A stretch of 64,000 bases of DNA from Microbacterium murale. GTDB taxonomy: Bacteria > Actinomycetota > Actinomycetes > Actinomycetales > Microbacteriaceae. Made by a program: the position numbers and the translations under genes. This document shows positions 8,278 to 16,440 of this stretch, one piece after another. Numbering within the stretch: position 1 is the stretch's first letter; every line of letters begins with the position of its first letter. The notes beneath the pieces are model-generated. The model was not told the DNA's origin and made no database searches. It saw only the letters and a program-made list of their open reading frames with translations. Where the stretch lies: the NCBI RefSeq assembly GCF_030815955.1, contig NZ_JAUSXK010000001.1:186001-250000 (forward strand), given 5' to 3'.

Positions 8278-8895
8278 TCACCGCTCCGCACCGCCGACGA
8301 TCCGCAACACGGCAAGCGCGGCGCGGGCGTGATCTCGCGCAGCCTCGCGCGTGGGCGCTGGGGACAACCCGAGGAGGCGGCGGCGGTGGGCTTCACCGAG
8401 CAGTAGCCCGAACAGCGCTTCGGCAAGGTGACCCCGGTCACCTTGGGGCACCCCCTCCCACAGGCGCCCTGCCAGGAGTTCGATATAGCCGCCGGGCCCG
8501 CTGGTATAGAAGCGGTCGGCGAGCTCGGGGAACTGTGCAGACTCGCCGATCATGAGCCGGTGCAGCCCGACCGCGTCGTCGGAATGCAACTCGTAGACGA
8601 GTCGTGTCGCGAGGTCTTCCAGCAATCTCTCGTCCGATTCGAGGTCGTCGAGTGCACGACCACGGAATCGCTCGATGGCCGCCGTGAAGACCTCGGCCTT
8701 GTCGCCGAAGTAGGAGTAGATCGTTCTCTTGGCGACTCGGGCTGCGGCGGCGACCTCGTCGAGAGTGACCTGGCCGTAGCCGCTCGAGACGAAGAGCTCC
8801 ACTGCCGCGTCTAGGATCTGGTCCCTGCGCTGCTCCCGCTCGTCAGCGGTCGGGCGCCCCCTCTTGCGGGCCGGGTTCGTCGAGGTGCCGCTCAT
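8278..8895 (-). CDS. TetR/AcrR-family regulator of the adjacent dehydrogenase operon
   Basis: A 205-residue regulator with a basic N-terminal arm (ARKRGRPTADEREQRRDQI), a TetR helix-turn-helix (VAAAARVAKRTIYSYFGDKAEVF, about residues 44-66) and a C-terminal domain of the AefR/TetR_C type. It is divergent from the E1alpha gene across 146 bp that contain a near-ideal 24-bp inverted repeat, so control of the 2-oxoacid dehydrogenase operon is likely. The effector is unknown. Confidence 0.9.
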   Translation of the reverse strand: MSGTSTNPARKRGRPTADEREQRRDQILDAAVELFVSSGYGQVTLDEVAAAARVAKRTIYSYFGDKAEVFTAAIERFRGRALDDLESDERLLEDLATRLVYELHSDDAVGLHRLMIGESAQFPELADRFYTSGPGGYIELLAGRLWEGVPQGDRGHLAEALFGLLLGEAHRRRLLGLSPAPTREAARDHARAALAVLRIVGGAER

Positions 8896-8950
8896 AGGTG
8901 ACCTTCCGTCCTAGGAGCATCGGAGGTCGACGCCATCAACAATCATCCTA

Positions 8951-8974
8951 TAATGAAACGCATTCGTTTCATTA
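8951..8974. promoter_or_regulatory. Operator-like inverted repeat between TetR gene and E1alpha gene
   Basis: Arms TAATGAAACG (8951-8960) and CGTTTCATTA (8965-8974) are perfect 10-bp inverted repeats around CATT. Size and position between divergent genes are typical of a TetR dimer or paired-dimer operator. Confidence 0.7.
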
Positions 8975-9041
8975 ATCGCCGGTGGAACACCGCGTGATCG
9001 AGCAAACTGCGCCCCAGAAGGGCGCCGTGTGAGGAGTCCCG

Positions 9042-10145
9042 ATGGCCGTACGCAGATCCAGGCCCACCGCCGCCCCGAAAGCAGCAGCGGGAACGACGCC
9101 GCATGCCGCGCCACCCGACGAGATGCTGCTGGCGTTCTACCGGCAGATGGTGTTGATTCGCCGGTTCGAGGAGCGGGCAGCACGGGCCTACACGCAGGCT
9201 GAGATCGGCGGATACTGCCATCTCAACCTCGGAGAGGAAGCCACTGTCGTCGGGCTCATGTCTGCGATGGAACCGAGCGACTACCTGTTCACGAACTACC
9301 GGGAGCACGGATACGCGATCGGGCGAGGCATCGCACCGGGACGGATCATGGCCGAGCTGTACGGGCGCAGCGACGGCGTGTCGAAAGGCTGGGGCGGGTC
9401 GATGCACCTGTTCGATCTTGAGGCGCGGCTGCTCGGCGGGTACGGGATCGTCGGAGGACAAGTGCCGCTCGCGACCGGTGCCGCACTCGCGATCGACTAC
9501 CGCAGCGGAAAGGAGGCTGTGGTGTGCGTGATGGGCGACGGCGCGACCAATATCGGGGCATTCCACGAATCGCTGAACATCGCAGCCCTCTGGCAACTCC
9601 CCATCGTCTACGTCGTCGTCAACAACGGTCTGGGCATGGGCACCACGGTGGAGCAGTCCTCCGGCGAACCCGAACTGTACAAACGGGCGGCTTCGTATCG
9701 GATGGCCTCAGCCAGAGTCGATGGCAACGACCCGGTGGCCGTGCGGGACGCGACGCTCAGCGCGCTCGCGAGTGCACGTGAGGGCAAGCCGTTCCTGCTG
9801 GAAACTGTGAGCGGGCGCTTGAAAGGTCATTCGGTGGTCGACCCGGCGAAATATCGCGCGAAGGACGAGGCGGAGTCCCTCAAGGCCGGCGACCCCGTCG
9901 CTGCCTTCGCTGTCCAGCTGGCCGAACGGGACCTGCTGACCGACGAGGCGATCGCCGATATCGATGCCGAGGCGATGCGCGCCGTCGGCGAAGCCGTCGC
10001 GTTCGCCGAGGCCAGCCCGCACCCTTCAGTTGAAACCCTCTTCGACTACACCTACGCCACCGCCGTGCCGAACGATTCCCGGCGATTGCCCGGGCAACCC
10101 CTCTTTGGACCGGCGCCCTTCCCCCTGATCGGAGCACCCGTATGA
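9042..10145 (+). CDS. 2-oxoacid (pyruvate/acetoin-type) dehydrogenase E1 component, alpha subunit
   Basis: A 367-residue thiamine-diphosphate enzyme subunit that decarboxylates the 2-oxoacid. The TPP/metal motif GDGATN (165-170) continues to VVVNN near 198, and the alpha-subunit sequence TNYREHGYAIGRG is also visible. A Pro/Ala-rich N-terminal arm precedes the fold. GAGGAG lies before the ATG. It overlaps the beta gene by 4 bp (ATGA) and the E2 gene follows, so the three encode one complex; no E3 (lipoamide dehydrogenase) gene is nearby. Sequence alone does not separate pyruvate, acetoin and branched-chain substrates; pyruvate- or acetoin-type is favoured. Confidence 0.9.
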   Translation: MAVRRSRPTAAPKAAAGTTPHAAPPDEMLLAFYRQMVLIRRFEERAARAYTQAEIGGYCHLNLGEEATVVGLMSAMEPSDYLFTNYREHGYAIGRGIAPGRIMAELYGRSDGVSKGWGGSMHLFDLEARLLGGYGIVGGQVPLATGAALAIDYRSGKEAVVCVMGDGATNIGAFHESLNIAALWQLPIVYVVVNNGLGMGTTVEQSSGEPELYKRAASYRMASARVDGNDPVAVRDATLSALASAREGKPFLLETVSGRLKGHSVVDPAKYRAKDEAESLKAGDPVAAFAVQLAERDLLTDEAIADIDAEAMRAVGEAVAFAEASPHPSVETLFDYTYATAVPNDSRRLPGQPLFGPAPFPLIGAPV

Positions 10146-11137
10146 GCATCATGACCTACCGGCAGGCCCTGCACGACACCCTCCGCGCCGAGATGCTGCG
10201 CGACAAGGACGTGCTGCTCATCGGCGAGGAGATCGGCGTCTTCGAGGGCTCGTACAAGATCACCGCCGGCATGCTCGCCGAGTTCGGCGAGAAACGCGTG
10301 CGGGACGCCCCCATCGCAGAGGAGGGCTTCACCGGAGCGGCTATCGGCGCCGCCATGCTGGGGCTGCGTCCGGTCGTCGAGATCATGACCATCAACTTCT
10401 CGCTGCTCGCGCTCGATCAGATCGTCAACCACGCCGCGAAGATCTACGGCATGTTCGGCGGCCAGGCGCGCGTGCCCCTCGTCATTCGCACGCCCGGCGG
10501 CGGCGGGCAGCAGCTCGGCGCCACTCACTCTCAGAACATCGAGCTCTATTACGCGTTCGTGCCCGGCATGAAGGTCGTCGCCCCCTCCAGCCCTGCGGAT
10601 GCCAAGGCGCTGCTGCTGGCCGCGATCCGCGACGACGACCCGGTGCTGTTCCTCGAGAATCTCGCCCTCTACAACACGAAGGGCGAGGTACCCGATGACG
10701 ACACCCCGGCCGAGATCGGCCGCGCCGCCGTCACCCGCCGGGGCTCTGACATCACCGTCGTCGCCTACTCACGCATGGCCGCCGTCGCGCTCGACGTCGC
10801 CGAGCAGCTCGCCGAGACAGACGGTATCGACGTCGAGGTCGTCGATCTTCGAAGCCTGCGTCCCCTCGACCGCGAAACGATCATCGCGTCGGTGAAGAAG
10901 ACCCACTGCGCGGTGGTCCTGGAGGACGACTGGCTCACCTACGGGATCGGTGCCGAGGTCGCCGCGACGATCTCCGACGGTGCGTTCGACTGGCTCGACG
11001 CCCCTGTGCGCCGCGTCGCCATGGCCGAAGTGCCGCTTCCGTATTCCAAACCACTTGAGACCGCTGCGCTTCCGTCCCCCGAAGACGCGGCCACCGCAAT
11101 CCGTCAGACCCTCGCCGCCGTCTCCCGCCGCGCCTAA
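10142..11137 (+). CDS. 2-oxoacid (pyruvate/acetoin-type) dehydrogenase E1 component, beta subunit
   Basis: A 331-residue transketolase-like subunit. Characteristic segments are LLIGEEIGVFEGSYKIT, DAPIAEEGFTGAAIG and RTPGGGGQQLGATHSQ; the C-terminal domain contains VVDLRSLRPLDRETI, as in PdhB/AcoB. It forms the alpha2beta2 E1 with the preceding gene, and the ATGA overlap points to coupled synthesis. The E2 gene follows after 8 bp. The beta subunit supplies part of the TPP pocket and the contact to E2. Confidence 0.92.
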   Translation: MSIMTYRQALHDTLRAEMLRDKDVLLIGEEIGVFEGSYKITAGMLAEFGEKRVRDAPIAEEGFTGAAIGAAMLGLRPVVEIMTINFSLLALDQIVNHAAKIYGMFGGQARVPLVIRTPGGGGQQLGATHSQNIELYYAFVPGMKVVAPSSPADAKALLLAAIRDDDPVLFLENLALYNTKGEVPDDDTPAEIGRAAVTRRGSDITVVAYSRMAAVALDVAEQLAETDGIDVEVVDLRSLRPLDRETIIASVKKTHCAVVLEDDWLTYGIGAEVAATISDGAFDWLDAPVRRVAMAEVPLPYSKPLETAALPSPEDAATAIRQTLAAVSRRA

Positions 11138-11145
11138 GGACAACC

Positions 11146-12366
11146 ATGATCGACATCCACATGCCCCGGCTCTCCGACACCATGGAAGAGGGCGCCATCG
11201 CCGTCTGGCACAAGAAGCCCGGCGATGCGGTCGCCGTCGGTGACCTCCTCGTCGAGATCGAGACCGACAAAGCCACCATGGAGTACGAGGCGTATGACGC
11301 CGGCGTGCTTCTCGACATCGTCGTCCCCGAAGGCGAACAGGCAACCATCGGCACGGTCATCGCCCGCATCGACGACGGCATTTCCGAGACCGGAGATTCG
11401 GCAACGCCGACGCGCGCCGACGATGAGTTCGCTGCGCCTCCCCGCCCGCCTTCCGAGCGACTGTTCGCCACGCCTCTCGTGCGCAGGCTCGCCCGCGAGC
11501 ACGCGATCGACCTCACCCTTGTGACCGGCTCGGGCCCCGGCGGTCGAATCGTCCGCGCCGACATCGACGATGCACTGAACCGTGAGGACCCGACCCTCGA
11601 CGAGGCGGACATCACCGTCGAGTCCTCTGCAGTTGCGAACCGCGCCGTATCGACCGATGACGCACGGCAGTCGACCGCCGTACCGTTCGACAGGACCCGA
11701 CAGGTGATCAGCCGTCGTCTCGGCGAGAGCAGCAGCACTACACCGCACTTCTTCGTCACCGCAGTGGCCGATGTCGAGTCGCTTCTGGCTCTGCGCGCCG
11801 ATATCAATGCGCACGCCGCATCGTCGGGCCGACCCAAGATCAGCATCAACGACCTCCTGGTCCGCGCCTGCGCGGTAGCACTCCGCGAGCATCCGGGAGT
11901 CAACGCCTCTTACACACCGGAGGGGCGCGGAGCAACGCTCCTGCATGAGCGCGTGAGCATCGGCATCGCCGTCTCCGCCGGCACGGGGCTGGTCGTTCCG
12001 GTGGTCATCGACGCCGATCAGAAGTCGGCATCGCAGATCGCATCGGACTCCAGGCGGCTGACCGGACTCGCGAAGGAAGGCAAGCTCGGCAATTCAGACA
12101 TGGCAGGCGGAACCTTCACGATCAGCAATCTCGGCATGTACGGCGTCGAACAGTTCACCGCGATCATCAGCCCGCCCGAAGGGGCGATCCTCGCCGTGGG
12201 CACCGCGAAGCCAGAGCCCGTCGTCATCGACGGGTCCGTCGAAGTCCGTCACCGGATGCGGTATACCCTCTCCGCCGACCACCGAATCATCGACGGTGCC
12301 CTCGCCGCGCAATTCCTTGCATCCCTCACCGACCTGCTGGAGAGCCCCCTGAGCGTCATCGCCTGA
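11146..12366 (+). CDS. Dihydrolipoamide acyltransferase (E2) of the 2-oxoacid dehydrogenase complex
   Basis: A 406-residue E2 with three recognisable parts: a single lipoyl domain (about 1-78, lipoyl lysine K42 in EIETDKATMEYE), a peripheral subunit-binding domain (about 103-140) and a catalytic domain ending with ADHRIIDGA, whose H379 is the catalytic histidine. It transfers the acyl group from lipoate to CoA. AAGGA precedes the ATG. It is the last gene of the E1-E2 operon; a strong hairpin follows at 12399. E3 must be supplied from elsewhere. Confidence 0.92.
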   Translation: MIDIHMPRLSDTMEEGAIAVWHKKPGDAVAVGDLLVEIETDKATMEYEAYDAGVLLDIVVPEGEQATIGTVIARIDDGISETGDSATPTRADDEFAAPPRPPSERLFATPLVRRLAREHAIDLTLVTGSGPGGRIVRADIDDALNREDPTLDEADITVESSAVANRAVSTDDARQSTAVPFDRTRQVISRRLGESSSTTPHFFVTAVADVESLLALRADINAHAASSGRPKISINDLLVRACAVALREHPGVNASYTPEGRGATLLHERVSIGIAVSAGTGLVVPVVIDADQKSASQIASDSRRLTGLAKEGKLGNSDMAGGTFTISNLGMYGVEQFTAIISPPEGAILAVGTAKPEPVVIDGSVEVRHRMRYTLSADHRIIDGALAAQFLASLTDLLESPLSVIA

Positions 12367-12398
12367 AACAGTCCATATCGGCGCTCGGCGACTTCCAT

Positions 12399-12430
12399 CG
12401 CGGCGGGGACGCCACGCGCGCCCCGCCGCG
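12399..12430. terminator. Strong G/C stem-loop after the dehydrogenase operon
   Basis: CGCGGCGGGG (12399-12408) pairs perfectly with CCCCGCCGCG (12421-12430) around a 12-nt loop. It lies between the E2 stop and the convergent mesD stop, with only a weak T-rich tail, and may terminate from both sides. Confidence 0.6.
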
Positions 12431-12528
12431 GTATTTCCGTTCCAAGGAGGCGTGCTTCGAGCCGGCCCTGGCGGAGTTTTGGCGGAGTTCATAGCCGTCA
12501 TCGCCGCCAGGCACCTCTCCCGCGGATG

Positions 12529-13584
12529 CTACTTCTCGGCCGTGAGTTCTTCGCGAAGAATGTCGGCACCAGCGCTGAGTGCGTGCAGCTTGCCGCGCGC
12601 GACGTCACGCGGCAGCGGCGCCAGGCCGCAGTTCGTGCTCGCGATGAGCTTGTCCGCGTCGACGAAACGAAGCGCATCCCGCAGGGTGTCGGCGACCTCC
12701 TGCGGGGTTTCGATCGTCTGGCTGGCCACATCGATGGCTCCGAGCATGACCTTCTTGCCCCGGATGAGCTCGATGAGTTCCAGGGGAACGTGGGAGTGGT
12801 GGCTCTCCAGCGAGATGATGTCGATGCTCGAGCGCTGCAGAAGCGGGAACGACTTCTCGTACTGGCGCCACTCCGCCCCGAGAGTAGCCTTCCAGTCGGT
12901 GTTCGCCTTGATCCCGTACCCGTAGCAGATGTGCACCACCGTCTCTGCGCGCAGGCCCTCGGCCGCCCGCTCCAGCACCTCCACGCCCCAGTCCTGCACA
13001 TCGTCGAAGAACACGTTGAACGCCGGCTCGTCGAACTGAATGATGTCGACCCCCGCCGCCTCGAGCTCTCTCGCCTCCTGATTCAGGATCGTCGCGAACT
13101 CCCATGCGAGCTTCTCGCGGCTCTTGTAGTGGCGATCGTAGAGAGTGTCGATCATCGTCATCGGACCGGGCAGGGCCCACTTGATCGGCTGATCGGTCTG
13201 CTGGCGGAGGAACTTCGCATCCTCGACGAACACGGGCTTCTCACGGCCCACGGCACCGACGATCGTCGGCACGCTCGCGTCGTACCTGTCGCGGATCCGC
13301 ACCGTCTCCCGCTGGTCGAAATCGACACCGGAGAGATGCTCGATGAACGTCGTCACGAAGTGCTGGCGCGACTGCTCTCCGTCACTGACGATGTCGATTC
13401 CCGCGTGACGCTGCTCCTGGACTGCGATGCGCAGCGCGTCCTGCCGGCCCTCTACCAGGGCGTCACCCTCCAGTTTCCACGGAGACCACAGGGTCTCAGG
13501 CTGGGCGAGCCAGGACGGCTTCGGCAGGCTGCCGACGATCGACGTGGGCAGAAGCGTGTGCATGATCGGTGGTACTCCGCTCAT
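12529..13584 (-). CDS. mesD: Folate-independent methionine synthase, MesD type
   Basis: About 351 residues, matching only the C-terminal catalytic barrel of cobalamin-independent methionine synthase (MetE is about 750). Zinc ligands are in place: HIC (H218, C220), E260 in ISLESHH and C319 in STNCGL. The next gene upstream encodes DUF1852 (MesX); this pair is known as the MesD/MesX system, which makes methionine from homocysteine without methyl-folate and needs oxygen, the methyl donor being unsettled. The start at 13584 shares one base with the MesX stop; a shorter start at 13563 (MHTLLPTS) is equally possible. Confidence 0.85.
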   Translation of the reverse strand: MSGVPPIMHTLLPTSIVGSLPKPSWLAQPETLWSPWKLEGDALVEGRQDALRIAVQEQRHAGIDIVSDGEQSRQHFVTTFIEHLSGVDFDQRETVRIRDRYDASVPTIVGAVGREKPVFVEDAKFLRQQTDQPIKWALPGPMTMIDTLYDRHYKSREKLAWEFATILNQEARELEAAGVDIIQFDEPAFNVFFDDVQDWGVEVLERAAEGLRAETVVHICYGYGIKANTDWKATLGAEWRQYEKSFPLLQRSSIDIISLESHHSHVPLELIELIRGKKVMLGAIDVASQTIETPQEVADTLRDALRFVDADKLIASTNCGLAPLPRDVARGKLHALSAGADILREELTAEK

Positions 13585-14576
13585 CATCCGACAGGAACGG
13601 GGTAGGTGGCTGCCCACTGCTCGAGGAATTCTCCGTGCGGCTTCACGAGGTGTTCGTGCGCGAACTTCCCCTGCTCGGTCGCGAGCCGACTGCGCTCGTC
13701 GCGATCGTAAGCGATCTTCGTCACCGAGTAGTCCTGCTGCTCGAGGCTCGGCTGATAGACGCTCGCCGCGGCCGAGTTCGCGTTGTAGATCTCCGGTCGG
13801 TAGATCTTCTGGAAAGTCTCCATCGTGCCGATCGTGCCGATGAGTTGAAGGTTCGTGTAGTCGTCGAGCAGATCCCCGCGGAAGTAGAACGCCAGCGGCG
13901 CGACACTGCCGTGCGGCATGAAATAGCGGACCGAGAGTCCCATCTTGCCGAAGTACTCGTCGGTCAGCGAGGAATCCTTCTGCTCGTACTCGACACCGAG
14001 GATCGGGTGGTGATTCTCGGTGCGACGGTACGTCTTGCTCGTCGAGACGCTGATGCAGATCACCGGCGACACCGTGAAGCGTTCCCGGTAGGCCTCCGAG
14101 TCGAGGAAGTGCTGGAAGAGCTTGCCGTGCAGATCACCGAAGTCGGCGGGAACGGCGAACCCGCCTGCGGCTTCGCTCGCCGCCGGCAGCCGCACGCTGA
14201 AGTCGAAATCGCGGACGTAGGACGAGAAGTTGTTCCCCACGATCCCCTGGCTGCGCTTTCCGGTGAGACGGTCGAGGATTCGGATGTCCAGAACCTCGAG
14301 CAGCGGGAACTCCTGGTCCTCGCCTTCTGCGGCGAACTGCACCGCGACGGAGACGATCTCGAGCTCGAGCGTGTACCGATCCCTCGTCGGGTTGTCCCAG
14401 TGCGCCAGATCGTTGAACCGGCGGTCGATCATCGTCAAGGCATTGCGGAGGTTCTGCTGACGATGCTCACCCCGCGCCAGGTTGGCGAAATTCGTGGTGA
14501 TCCGGGAGTTGTCCGACGGGGAGTAATCCTCGTCAAAGCGGGTCGTCGTGATGCGGAAAGTGAAATCGTGCGCCAT
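13584..14576 (-). CDS. mesX: DUF1852 protein, putative oxygenase partner MesX
   Basis: About 330 residues with the DUF1852 pattern: TFRITTTRFDEDYSPSDNS at the N-terminus, NALTMIDRRFNDLAHWDNP and SVRYFMPHGSVAPLAFYFRG further in. In other bacteria this family is always beside MesD and is required for it; an oxygen-dependent role is proposed. The start at MAHDFTF was chosen because upstream frame is non-conserved-looking and runs into the LysR promoter. It is the first gene of the mesX-mesD unit and divergent from the LysR gene, which probably controls it. Confidence 0.85.
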   Translation of the reverse strand: MAHDFTFRITTTRFDEDYSPSDNSRITTNFANLARGEHRQQNLRNALTMIDRRFNDLAHWDNPTRDRYTLELEIVSVAVQFAAEGEDQEFPLLEVLDIRILDRLTGKRSQGIVGNNFSSYVRDFDFSVRLPAASEAAGGFAVPADFGDLHGKLFQHFLDSEAYRERFTVSPVICISVSTSKTYRRTENHHPILGVEYEQKDSSLTDEYFGKMGLSVRYFMPHGSVAPLAFYFRGDLLDDYTNLQLIGTIGTMETFQKIYRPEIYNANSAAASVYQPSLEQQDYSVTKIAYDRDERSRLATEQGKFAHEHLVKPHGEFLEQWAATYPVPVG

Positions 14577-14681
14577 GAGGTGCCAATCGGTGAGCTGATC
14601 GGCCGGGCTCGGCCTCGCGAAGGTGGGGTCCCTCCATGGTGGCGGCTCAGCACCCCTATCGAGAAATGCGCTGCGACTATA

Positions 14682-14710
14682 CCTTGGCATAGTGTGAAGC
14701 TATGGCAAGG
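14682..14710. promoter_or_regulatory. Dyad CCTTGGCATAG / CTATGGCAAGG, LysR-type operator candidate
   Basis: The 11-bp arms (14682-14692 and 14700-14710) are inverted repeats with one mismatch, separated by 7 bp. The dyad covers the start codon of the LysR gene (14702) and sits next to a minus-strand TATAGT hexamer (14676-14681) that could serve mesX. Binding here would give autorepression and control of mesX-mesD. Confidence 0.6.
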
Positions 14711-15643
14711 CGATCGAGCGGCATCACGCTGCAACAACTCACGTACTACATCGAGGTCGCCGCAGAGGGGTCGATCAGCGCTGCCGCCGATCTGCTCTAC
14801 GTCGCACAGCCCACGATGTCCGCGGCGATGAAAGACCTCGAGAGCAGAGTGGGGCGCGGCCTGCTCCTGCGCTCGGCCCGCGGTGTGACGCTCACCAGCG
14901 ATGGCGTGGAGTTCCTGGGATACGCCAGGCAGGTCGTCGAGCAGGTGGCGCTCCTCGAACAGCACTATCTCGATCGACCGCCGTCACGGCGTCTGCTCGG
15001 GGTGTCGACGCAGCACTACTCGTTCGCTGTCGACGCGCTGGTAAGGATGGTGAAGGCGAGCTCAGCGGCCGAGTACGAGTTCTCGCTGCGGGAGACGCGC
15101 ACGTGGGACATCATCGAAGACGTCCGCACCCTCCGCAGCGAGCTGGGGATCCTCTACCGGAATGACTTCAACCGGAACGTCATCGACAAGCTGCTGCGGG
15201 ACTCCGGGCTCGCTTTCCATCCGCTCTTCGTCGCCGAGCCGCACATCTTCATCTCCCGCAAGAACCCGCTCGCCTCTCGAGATCGCGTCACCCTCGCCGA
15301 TCTCGCCGACGTGCCGCGGCTCACGTTCGACCAGGGCGCGAACAACTCCTTCTACTTCGCCGAGGAGATCCTCTCCACCCTCTCGAGCACGCAGGAGATC
15401 CGGGTCTCCGACCGTGCGACGATCTTCAACCTCATGATCGGGCTCGACGGATACACCATCTCGACAGGCATCATCAGCGACGACCTCGACCCCGAAATCG
15501 TCGCCATCCCGCTCGACGTCGACGAGCACATCGAGATCGGCTGGATCGGCCACTCCGCGATCCCGCTCACCGACCAGGCGCAGCGCTATCTCACCGAACT
15601 GCGAACTGTTGTCTCGGGGTTCGGCGTGACACTTCTCGGCTGA
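14702..15643 (+). CDS. LysR-family transcriptional regulator of the mesX-mesD unit
   Basis: A 313-residue LysR protein. The winged helix is at residues 9-66 (LQQLTYYIEVAAEGSISAAA, AQPTMSAAMKDLESRVG) and the periplasmic-binding-like effector domain covers about 90-300. There is no ribosome site, and TAGTGT lies 6 nt before the ATG, so the mRNA is probably leaderless and its start lies inside the dyad. The effector is unknown; a methionine-pathway metabolite would fit the context. Confidence 0.9.
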   Translation: MARRSSGITLQQLTYYIEVAAEGSISAAADLLYVAQPTMSAAMKDLESRVGRGLLLRSARGVTLTSDGVEFLGYARQVVEQVALLEQHYLDRPPSRRLLGVSTQHYSFAVDALVRMVKASSAAEYEFSLRETRTWDIIEDVRTLRSELGILYRNDFNRNVIDKLLRDSGLAFHPLFVAEPHIFISRKNPLASRDRVTLADLADVPRLTFDQGANNSFYFAEEILSTLSSTQEIRVSDRATIFNLMIGLDGYTISTGIISDDLDPEIVAIPLDVDEHIEIGWIGHSAIPLTDQAQRYLTELRTVVSGFGVTLLG

Positions 15644-15882
15644 CCCTGTCCGCCGGTCGGCCGCCGAGGGAGGACGCGGCGTCCGGGCGACAGGACCGCA
15701 AGAAGCGACCACTTCTCCTCGACCACGCTCAGCGCCCACGCCGCAGAGCACGAACGCACTCGCTCGATCTTGACATCGTCTCCTGTCGGCGGACTTCTGG
15801 TACATCTTGTTCGCGATGTGGCGGCCCTCGCTCAGACCTGGTTCGCGGCGTCAGGCAGCACGCGAATGCCGATAAGTCGACT
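15644..15882. other. Intergenic left edge of the accessory island
   Basis: No gene is supported between the LysR stop and the convergent hypothetical gene. A small hairpin (GGACG-CGG-CGTCC, 15671-15683) could be part of a terminator. Sequence character changes across this stretch from typical core to the less G+C-rich style of the next 8 kb. I found no copy of the tRNA-Pro 3' end here by eye. Confidence 0.4.
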
Positions 15883-16350
15883 TCAGTCTTGTTGGGACCG
15901 GACACGAGCCAGCGAGGCCGAAGGTCCCGATGAAGGTCTCACCATGAAGGAGTCATTCACTGCTCGGTCTTCTCGGCCGGGGTGTACCTCAAAGCCGAAT
16001 GTTCCGCCGATCTCCCCCCAGCGCACGGTTTCGTTCGCACACCGCGATCGCTCGTGCAGGGCACGGATGAATGTTTCCCAGGCATCGTTGTCGCCAACGT
16101 CGTTCATCGCCTGCTGGTAGAGCGTTGCGACCGCCGGGTCAGTGAGCACTGCTTGTTCGATGCTCTGCCATGAGTCGTTGGGGCTGACCAGTTGCGGGGC
16201 GTCGCCCAGCTCATCGAGGTAGTAGAACCGCCCCATACCTCCGTATATGTCGAGCGATTCGATGATGGGCACAACGACAGGATCGTTGTCCACCTCAGCG
16301 AGGAGCGACCTCCATCCGACGACCGGCATCTCGCGTCGGCGGCCGAACAA
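15883..16350 (-). CDS. Hypothetical protein
   Basis: About 155 residues, not recognised. A TTG start at 16350 is preferred: AGGAGG lies 8 nt upstream and the protein then begins with a basic LFGRRREMPVVGW; an ATG at 16416 would add 22 unconvincing residues. The middle part (PVVVPIIESLDIYGGMGRFYYLDELGD, with a few bases more on each side) reads as a real acidic domain. The last 30 or so residues are low-complexity and may be noise from a lost original stop. It is the leftmost gene of the accessory island. Confidence 0.45.
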   Translation of the reverse strand: MFGRRREMPVVGWRSLLAEVDNDPVVVPIIESLDIYGGMGRFYYLDELGDAPQLVSPNDSWQSIEQAVLTDPAVATLYQQAMNDVGDNDAWETFIRALHERSRCANETVRWGEIGGTFGFEVHPGREDRAVNDSFMVRPSSGPSASLARVRSQQD

Positions 16351-16440
16351 GCCAACGCCCTCCTCTCGACCGCCGGACAGCCCGAACAGGCACGTCATGG
16401 TCGAGGGATCTGACAAAGCGTCCGCCCGAGAGCGTGATCC

